This document shows, piece by piece, positions 1 through 5,109 of a stretch of 5,109 nt of DNA. The notes under the pieces are model-generated. The model searched no databases and was not told the origin of the DNA. It saw nothing but the letters and a program-made list of their open reading frames with translations. A program made the translations under genes and the position numbers. This DNA is from Bacillota bacterium (lineage in GTDB: Bacteria; Bacillota_E; JAJZYS01; JAILZS01): assembly GCA_021817625.1 (NCBI GenBank), contig JAKASY010000208.1:1-5109 (forward strand), in the 5' to 3' direction. The stretch's first letter is position 1. Each line of letters begins with the position of its first letter.

Positions 1-1
1 G

Positions 2-453
2 GAGATGGCGTCGCTGGCCGGGCCCGAGCGCACGCTTCTCACGCTGTTCCGCCCGGCCCGCCGCCTCGTCGGCAGCTGGCGCCCTTACTACCGCACCTAC
101 GCCGCCATGCGCGACCCGAAAAGCCCCCTGTGGGACATCGCGCCCGCTCTCCAAGGCAGCGGCCAAGTGGTCGAGAAGTCGACCTACTCGGCCTTCGCCT
201 CCCCGGCATTCGTCTCGCTCGTCCACCGCCTGCGCCCGCGCGTCCTCGCCGTGTGCGGCGTGGAGACGGACGTGTGCGTCCTGTCCACGGTGCAGGACGC
301 GATCGACCGCGGCCTGCCCGTCTGCGTGCTCGAGGACCTCTGCCTGAGCTCGGACCCCGCCGGCCACGCGGCGGCGGTCACGATCTGGCGCCGCCTTCCG
401 GACCAGGTCAAGGTCATGTCAGCGGAGGACTTTCTCGCCAAGGGGGAGCGGCC

Positions 454-466
<13 letters not shown>
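2..466 (+). CDS. Isochorismatase-like cysteine hydrolase, 5'-truncated by window edge
   Basis: This is the C-terminal part of an isochorismatase-superfamily cysteine hydrolase. The family includes nicotinamidases, N-carbamoyl amidases, ureidoacrylate amidases and isochorismatases, all soluble enzymes cleaving amide or vinyl-ether bonds. Counting from the Met codon at base 5, the family lysine is K58 (motif VVEKSTYSAF). The loop GVETDVCV (residues 85-92) holds the presumed nucleophile C91 and the Gly-Val-x-Thr segment that usually forms a cis-peptide. The segment after it (STVQDAIDRG) is typical of the family. The third member of the triad, an Asp near the N-terminus on the first strand, is not present. 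So the Met at base 5 is probably internal and some 40 residues lie upstream of the window. Family membership is clear, but the substrate is not: an amidase is more likely than a true isochorismatase because no siderophore genes are nearby. Its stop lies inside the next gene, which suggests translational coupling. Confidence 0.88.
441..448 (+). promoter_or_regulatory. Ribosome binding site for the ABC ATPase gene
   Basis: The purine run AGGGGGAG lies 5 bases before the GTG codon at 454 and inside the end of the upstream hydrolase gene. It decides the GTG start of the ATPase. The reading frame stays open far upstream (an ATG exists at 130), but translation from there gives low-complexity Arg/Pro-rich sequence with no family resemblance. 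The ATPase fold begins right after the GTG. Confidence 0.75.
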
Positions 467-1572
<1,106 letters not shown>

Positions 1573-1573
1573 G

Positions 1574-3925
1574 ATGGGCCGCCGCGACCTGCCGCCCATG
1601 CGGCAATGGAACACGTGGCAGGCGGAGCACCCGCTCACCTTCTACCACGTGCCGTCCGGGCTCGCGCTCGCGCCAGGGCTGTTCAGCACGCGCCTGAGCC
1701 GCGGCACCGACCTGGGCATCACGGAGCCGGCGCAGCTGCGCCTGGGGGACCACGCCAGCGACGCAAGCTACGTCGCGGCCGAGGCCGCGTTCGCCGACAC
1801 CCGCATCGGCTTCGAATGGGCGAAGGCCGACGCCTACACCTGGGTGGTCCGCGCCCGCTGGCTCGAGGCCGGCGAGTGGCCGCTGCGCTTCTGGCTGTGC
1901 TGGTGCCTCGCCTTCGACAGCCGGCCGGGCGCCGGCACCGTCCGGCTGGGCGAGGCGGCCGAGGACCTGCGGCGGGGCCTCGCGTCGCCGGGCGGGGGCA
2001 CGGCGGGCCGCGGGCCGGGCGCGCACCTGCGCGCCGCCTGGCGCAGCCAGTCCCTGGCCGTCGTGGGCGATCCGCCCCCGCTGGCAGCCGGCATGCACCC
2101 GAGCCTCCCGGCCCTGCTGGAGGAGATGGCGGGCGACGGCTACTTCGCGCCGCGCGGCAACGCCGGCCCGGCCGCCATCCTGCGCTACAACGGCGAGGAG
2201 TGCCCGGAGGTGACGCTGGCCGTCTCTGCCGCCCACGACGACGACGCGGCCCTGGCCCGGGCGCGTCGCGCGCTCGCGGACGCGCCCGCCATCGTCGCCG
2301 CCGCGCGGCAGTCTCTCGCGCGGGGGCCGCGCGTCAGCGTCCCGGCCGCTCCCGCCGCGCTCGCCGCGGTGCGGGACGTGGTGGCCTGGAACACCATCTG
2401 GGACGAGGTGAACGATCGAGCGTTCACGACCCTCACGCGCAACTGGGTGGCGCGCAAGTTCGGCGGCTGGTTCGTCTGGCTGGACGACGTCCTCGAGCAC
2501 GGCCTGCTCGCCGCCATGGCGGGCGACGCCTTCACCGCGCGCAGGGACGTCGAGGTGCCCGTGTACGGCCAGACCCCGGACCTCAACCTGCCGTGCCTGG
2601 TGGCGGAGAACACCGAGTGGGTGGACCGCTCGCAGCCCCCGCTCGCGGCCTGGCTGTCGGAGCTGGTCTCTGCCTGGACCGACGACCCCGCCCTCCTGCG
2701 CGAGGTCTACCCGGTCCTGCGGGAGGCGCACGACTGGTGGTTCTCCCACCGCGACCCGACCGGTGCGGGCCTCATCTCCTACGGCACCTCGTCGACGGGA
2801 AGCGGCATGTTCGTGGGCACCGCCCTGGGCGCGCGCGACGAGTCGGCGATGGACAACAGCCCGATGTACGACGCAGTCGAGCTCGACCCTCAGGCGCGCA
2901 CGCTGCGCCTGTACGACATCGCGCCGTCAAGCCTGCTCGTGCTCGAGGCGCAGAGCCTCGCGCGCATGGCCCGGGCGGCGGGCGACGGCGAGGGCGCGCG
3001 CGCCCTCGAGGAGCGCGGCGAGCGCCTGGCCGAGCGCGTGCGCACGGCGCTCTGGGACGAGGAGCTCGGCCTGTTCCGCAGTCGTCCGTGGCCGGGGGGG
3101 CCGGGGGCGGAGCGCCCCGCCGCCACCTCGCCCACGAGTTTCTTTCCCATGCTCGCCGGCATCGCCACGGCCGAGCAGGCCCGGCGCATGGTCGAGGAGC
3201 ACCTGCGCGTGCCCAGCCGCTTCGGCGGCGAGCCCCCGCTTCCCGCAACGCCCCGCGACGAGCCGGGCTTCGGCGACCAGGTGTACTGGCGCGGGCGCGT
3301 CTGGCCGCCGCTCGTGCTGTTCACCTACCTGGGCCTGAGGCGCTACGGCTACGAGGAGGACGCGCGCCGCCTGGCGGACGGCGCCCTCGTCATGTTCCAG
3401 CGCGAGTGGGAAGAGCGGCGCCACTGCCATGAGAACTACAGCGGCCGCACGGGCGAGGGCGACGACGGCTACGACTCCGACCCGTTCTACACGTGGGGTG
3501 GGCTCATCCCGGCGGTCGGCCTCCTGGAGGTCGTGTGCTGGACGCCCTGGGACGGCCTGACGCTGGGCACCGGCGGGCCGGACGGGGCCGCGGAGGACGT
3601 GCGCCTGCTCGGCAGGCGCTGGCGCGTGCGCCAGGACCGCGACGGCCTCACGGTGGCCGTCGACGGCCGCGAGCGGCTTCGGAGCCCGCTCGCGCTGCGG
3701 CTCTACGACGTGCGCATCGACGAGGACGCCATCGAGTGCGGCGTCCGCACCGCGGACGGCAGCCTCTGGATCGACCTCGACGACGCCCGCCCGGTCGGCC
3801 CGGCCGATGGCGTCACGGCAGCGCCCGGACCCGACGGGCGCGGCACGACGGTGCGCTGGCGGGGCGCCGAGGGCGGCGTCGCCCTGCGCCTCCGGTCCGG
3901 GCGCGAAGGGCGCTCGGCTCTCTAA
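1574..3925 (+). CDS. GH63/GH37-like (clan GH-G) glycoside hydrolase, cytoplasmic
   Basis: This 783-residue protein looks like an inverting glycosidase of the (alpha/alpha)6-barrel group that includes GH63 glucosidases, mannosylglycerate hydrolases and GH37 trehalases. Residues 1 to about 265 look like a beta-rich N-terminal domain. The barrel starts near VAWNTIWDEVN (270-280), followed by FVWLDD (300-305). The segment ESAMDNSPMYD carries Asp427, which aligns with the general acid in the trehalase/GH63 motif E-S-x-x-D. YWRGRVW (571-577) is a typical barrel motif. CHENY carries Glu620, the likely general base, followed by YTWGGLI. Residues from about 660 form a beta-type C-terminal tail. The N-terminus (MGRRDLPPM) shows no signal peptide, so the enzyme should act on imported or internal substrate. 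The gene follows the importer ATPase by one base, suggesting that it cleaves an imported glycoside or oligosaccharide. The exact family and substrate are unknown; a glucosidase- or mannosidase-type activity is only a guess. Confidence 0.85.
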   Translation: MGRRDLPPMRQWNTWQAEHPLTFYHVPSGLALAPGLFSTRLSRGTDLGITEPAQLRLGDHASDASYVAAEAAFADTRIGFEWAKADAYTWVVRARWLEAGEWPLRFWLCWCLAFDSRPGAGTVRLGEAAEDLRRGLASPGGGTAGRGPGAHLRAAWRSQSLAVVGDPPPLAAGMHPSLPALLEEMAGDGYFAPRGNAGPAAILRYNGEECPEVTLAVSAAHDDDAALARARRALADAPAIVAAARQSLARGPRVSVPAAPAALAAVRDVVAWNTIWDEVNDRAFTTLTRNWVARKFGGWFVWLDDVLEHGLLAAMAGDAFTARRDVEVPVYGQTPDLNLPCLVAENTEWVDRSQPPLAAWLSELVSAWTDDPALLREVYPVLREAHDWWFSHRDPTGAGLISYGTSSTGSGMFVGTALGARDESAMDNSPMYDAVELDPQARTLRLYDIAPSSLLVLEAQSLARMARAAGDGEGARALEERGERLAERVRTALWDEELGLFRSRPWPGGPGAERPAATSPTSFFPMLAGIATAEQARRMVEEHLRVPSRFGGEPPLPATPRDEPGFGDQVYWRGRVWPPLVLFTYLGLRRYGYEEDARRLADGALVMFQREWEERRHCHENYSGRTGEGDDGYDSDPFYTWGGLIPAVGLLEVVCWTPWDGLTLGTGGPDGAAEDVRLLGRRWRVRQDRDGLTVAVDGRERLRSPLALRLYDVRIDEDAIECGVRTADGSLWIDLDDARPVGPADGVTAAPGPDGRGTTVRWRGAEGGVALRLRSGREGRSAL

Positions 3926-3934
3926 AGGCCGCCC

Positions 3935-3943
3935 AGGGGGGAA
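3935..3943 (+). promoter_or_regulatory. Ribosome binding site setting the TTG start of the cyclase gene
   Basis: The run AGGGGGGAA lies 7 bases before the TTG at 3951. It is the only strong Shine-Dalgarno sequence in the 25-base gap after the glycoside hydrolase stop. It picks TTG over the in-frame ATG at 3807, which lies deep inside the upstream gene. Confidence 0.75.
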
Positions 3944-3950
3944 CAAGACG

Positions 3951-4598
3951 TTGGGACGCTGGATCGACCTCACCGTGCCCTGGGGCCCGGACGTGCAGCC
4001 GCTCGAGGGACATCCCCGCATCCGCTTCCGGCCGGTCACGACGCACGCCGTCGAGGGGCGGTCGAACACCGAGGTGCTGTTCAGCATCCACACCGGCACC
4101 CACATCGACGCGCCCTACCACTTCCTGCCCGAGGCCAGGACGATCGATCGGGTGCCGCTCGAGCGGCTGATCGGCCCGGCGGTGATCGTGGACCTCACGT
4201 CCCGGGCCGGGCCGCGCCACGCGATCACCGTCGCCGACCTCGAGGCGGCGGGGGCGCGGCGCGAGGAAATGGCGCGGCGCCGGCTGGTCCTGCGCACCGA
4301 CTGGGCGACCGGGCACTACACCTCCCCCGACCTCTACACGCACAACCCCTACCTCTCGGAGGACGCCGCCGTCTGGCTGGCCGAGGCCGGCATCGACGCC
4401 CTGGGCCTGGACTTCGCCGTCGACAGCGGCCACCCGTACCCCAACCACTACGTGTTCCTCGGCCGCGAGATCCCGCTCATCGAGAACCTCATCCACCTCG
4501 GGGACATCCCGACCGAGGCCTTCACGCTGGTCGCCATGCCCCTGCGCGTCGTCGGCGGCGACGGCGGCCCCGCGCGCGTCGCCGCGTGGGTGGACTGA
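3951..4598 (+). CDS. Cyclase/kynurenine formamidase-like metal hydrolase
   Basis: This 215-residue protein belongs to the cyclase superfamily (Pfam Cyclase, KynB-like), soluble metal-dependent hydrolases of amide, ester or lactone bonds. It starts with GRWIDLTVPWGPDV, matching the usual family opening (D-L-T/S-x-P at residues 6-10). The hallmark HTGTHIDAPYHF at 47-58 supplies the probable zinc ligands His47, His51 and Asp53 and the probable catalytic His57. His166 and Glu178 (NHYVFLGREIPLIENL) sit where KynB-type enzymes place their later metal-site His and Glu. The length is normal for the family. The TTG start is chosen because an AGGGGGGAA Shine-Dalgarno precedes it and the family sequence begins immediately after it. 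Kynurenine formamidase activity itself is not supported, as no tryptophan-catabolic genes are near. A hydrolase for a cyclic imide, lactone or N-formyl compound is equally possible. The gene lies 25 bases after the glycosidase and 38 bases before the dehydrogenase, in the same probable operon. Confidence 0.9.
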   Translation: MGRWIDLTVPWGPDVQPLEGHPRIRFRPVTTHAVEGRSNTEVLFSIHTGTHIDAPYHFLPEARTIDRVPLERLIGPAVIVDLTSRAGPRHAITVADLEAAGARREEMARRRLVLRTDWATGHYTSPDLYTHNPYLSEDAAVWLAEAGIDALGLDFAVDSGHPYPNHYVFLGREIPLIENLIHLGDIPTEAFTLVAMPLRVVGGDGGPARVAAWVD

Positions 4599-4606
4599 GG
4601 CCGCCA

Positions 4607-4626
4607 AGCGCACCAGAGCGCATCAG
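4607..4626 (+). repeat. Tandem 10-base near-repeat before the SDR gene
   Basis: AGCGCACCAG (4607-4616) is followed directly by AGCGCATCAG (4617-4626), with one mismatch. It fills half of the 38-base gap between the cyclase stop and the SDR start, and its second copy runs into the Shine-Dalgarno sequence. It may be a small slippage duplication; no regulatory role can be shown. Confidence 0.5.
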
Positions 4627-4630
4627 GAGG
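4625..4630 (+). promoter_or_regulatory. Ribosome binding site for the SDR gene
   Basis: AGGAGG is a consensus Shine-Dalgarno sequence 6 bases before the ATG at 4637. It fixes that start, which is also where the SDR fold begins. Confidence 0.85.
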
Positions 4631-4636
4631 CGAAGC

Positions 4637-5109
4637 ATGGACCTTCACCTGACCGGCAAGACCGTGCTCGTGACGGGGGGCTCCAAGGGCATCGGCCGCC
4701 AGACCGCCCTCACGTTCTGCCAGGAGGGCGCCCGCTGCGCCCTGGTCGCCCGCACCGCGGCCGGCCTCGACGCCGCCCGGGCATGGATCCAGTCCCAGGT
4801 GCCGGGCGCCGACGTCGTCACCATCGCCGCGGACCTGAACACCGAGGCGGAGGCGATGCGCGCTGCGGCCGAGGCGATCGAGCGCCTGGGCAGCCTCGAC
4901 ATCCTCGTGAACTGCGCCGGCGCCGCGCCGGGCCGCCTTCTCGAGGGGATTGACGACGACACCTGGCACAGCGCGCTCAACCTCAAGTTCCTCGGGTACA
5001 TGCGCATGATCAAGGCCGCGGTGCCCCACTTCCTCGCCCGCGGCGGGGGCGTCGTGGTGTGCGTCGTCGGCAACGACGGCATCAAGCCCTCCTATTGGGA
5101 GCTGACCGG
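4637..5109 (+). CDS. SDR-family oxidoreductase, 3'-truncated by window edge
   Basis: These are the first 157 residues of a short-chain dehydrogenase/reductase, a cytoplasmic NAD(P)-dependent oxidoreductase with a Rossmann fold. Visible are the cofactor motif TGGSKGIG (13-20), the adenine-binding Asp66 (AADLN), NCAG (92-95, the NNAG motif) and Asn115 (SALNLKFLGY, the structural/catalytic Asn). Arg39 at the end of the second strand (ALVART) is in a place often linked to NADP preference. The strand that normally ends in I-S-S with the catalytic Ser reads VVVCVVGNDG (139-148), so Gly or Val stands where Ser is expected. Ser152 is seven residues further on. The YxxxK motif would fall just past the window end. 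The protein may be an atypical SDR with a changed active site. The spacing of 38 bases and the shared strand place it in the same operon; it could oxidise or reduce a product of the upstream hydrolases. Confidence 0.92.
   Translation, partial: MDLHLTGKTVLVTGGSKGIGRQTALTFCQEGARCALVARTAAGLDAARAWIQSQVPGADVVTIAADLNTEAEAMRAAAEAIERLGSLDILVNCAGAAPGRLLEGIDDDTWHSALNLKFLGYMRMIKAAVPHFLARGGGVVVCVVGNDGIKPSYWELT

Noticed and set aside
130..453. N-terminal extension of the ATPase from the ATG at 130
   Set aside because: The added 108 residues are Arg/Pro-rich and lie out of frame over the conserved core of the cysteine hydrolase. The GTG at 454 has a proper ribosome binding site and matches the family N-terminus.
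2927..4105. A 392-residue open frame on the - strand over the glycosidase and cyclase junction
   Set aside because: It spans two real + strand genes and their junction, with no domain or convincing start signal; a compositional shadow.
4596..4637. Possible terminator or promoter between the cyclase and SDR genes
   Set aside because: No stem-loop followed by a T run and no recognisable -35/-10 pair in the 38 bases. Read-through within an operon is the simpler reading.

Overview
The window is a densely packed, very GC-rich (estimated by eye at above 70 %) stretch of bacterial chromosome. All five genes lie on the + strand and read as one operon. Third codon positions are almost always G or C. 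Every visible start has a purine-rich Shine-Dalgarno sequence, and two of the four visible starts are non-ATG (GTG and TTG). This fits a high-GC bacterium such as an actinobacterium, a member of the Chloroflexota, or a high-GC thermophilic Bacillota lineage; the sequence alone does not decide between them. There are no tRNA, rRNA, CRISPR, insertion-sequence or phage signals, and no gene-free stretch longer than about 40 bases.

Layout: (1) bases 2-466 hold the C-terminal part of an isochorismatase-like cysteine hydrolase whose N-terminus lies before the window. (2) Bases 454-1572 encode a complete ABC importer ATPase of the PotA/FbpC/MalK type with a C-terminal TOBE-like region; it overlaps gene 1 by 13 bases. 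(3) Bases 1574-3925 encode a 783-residue cytoplasmic glycoside hydrolase with an (alpha/alpha)6-barrel, related to GH63/GH37 (clan GH-G). (4) Bases 3951-4598 encode a cyclase/kynurenine-formamidase-like metal hydrolase that starts at TTG. (5) Bases 4637-5109 hold the N-terminal part of an SDR oxidoreductase that runs off the end of the window.

Taken together the genes look like a catabolic or uptake operon. An ATP-driven importer, whose permease and binding-protein genes are not in the window and may lie upstream, could bring in a small molecule. The intracellular enzymes (a glycosidase, two amide- or ester-type hydrolases and an NAD(P)-dependent dehydrogenase) could then process it. The substrate cannot be read from the sequence. 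A glycosylated compound carrying an amide, ester or lactone is one speculative reading. The most notable points are the apparent absence of the canonical catalytic serine in the SDR, the unassigned substrate of the GH63-like enzyme, and the unusual mix of enzymes in one transcription unit.
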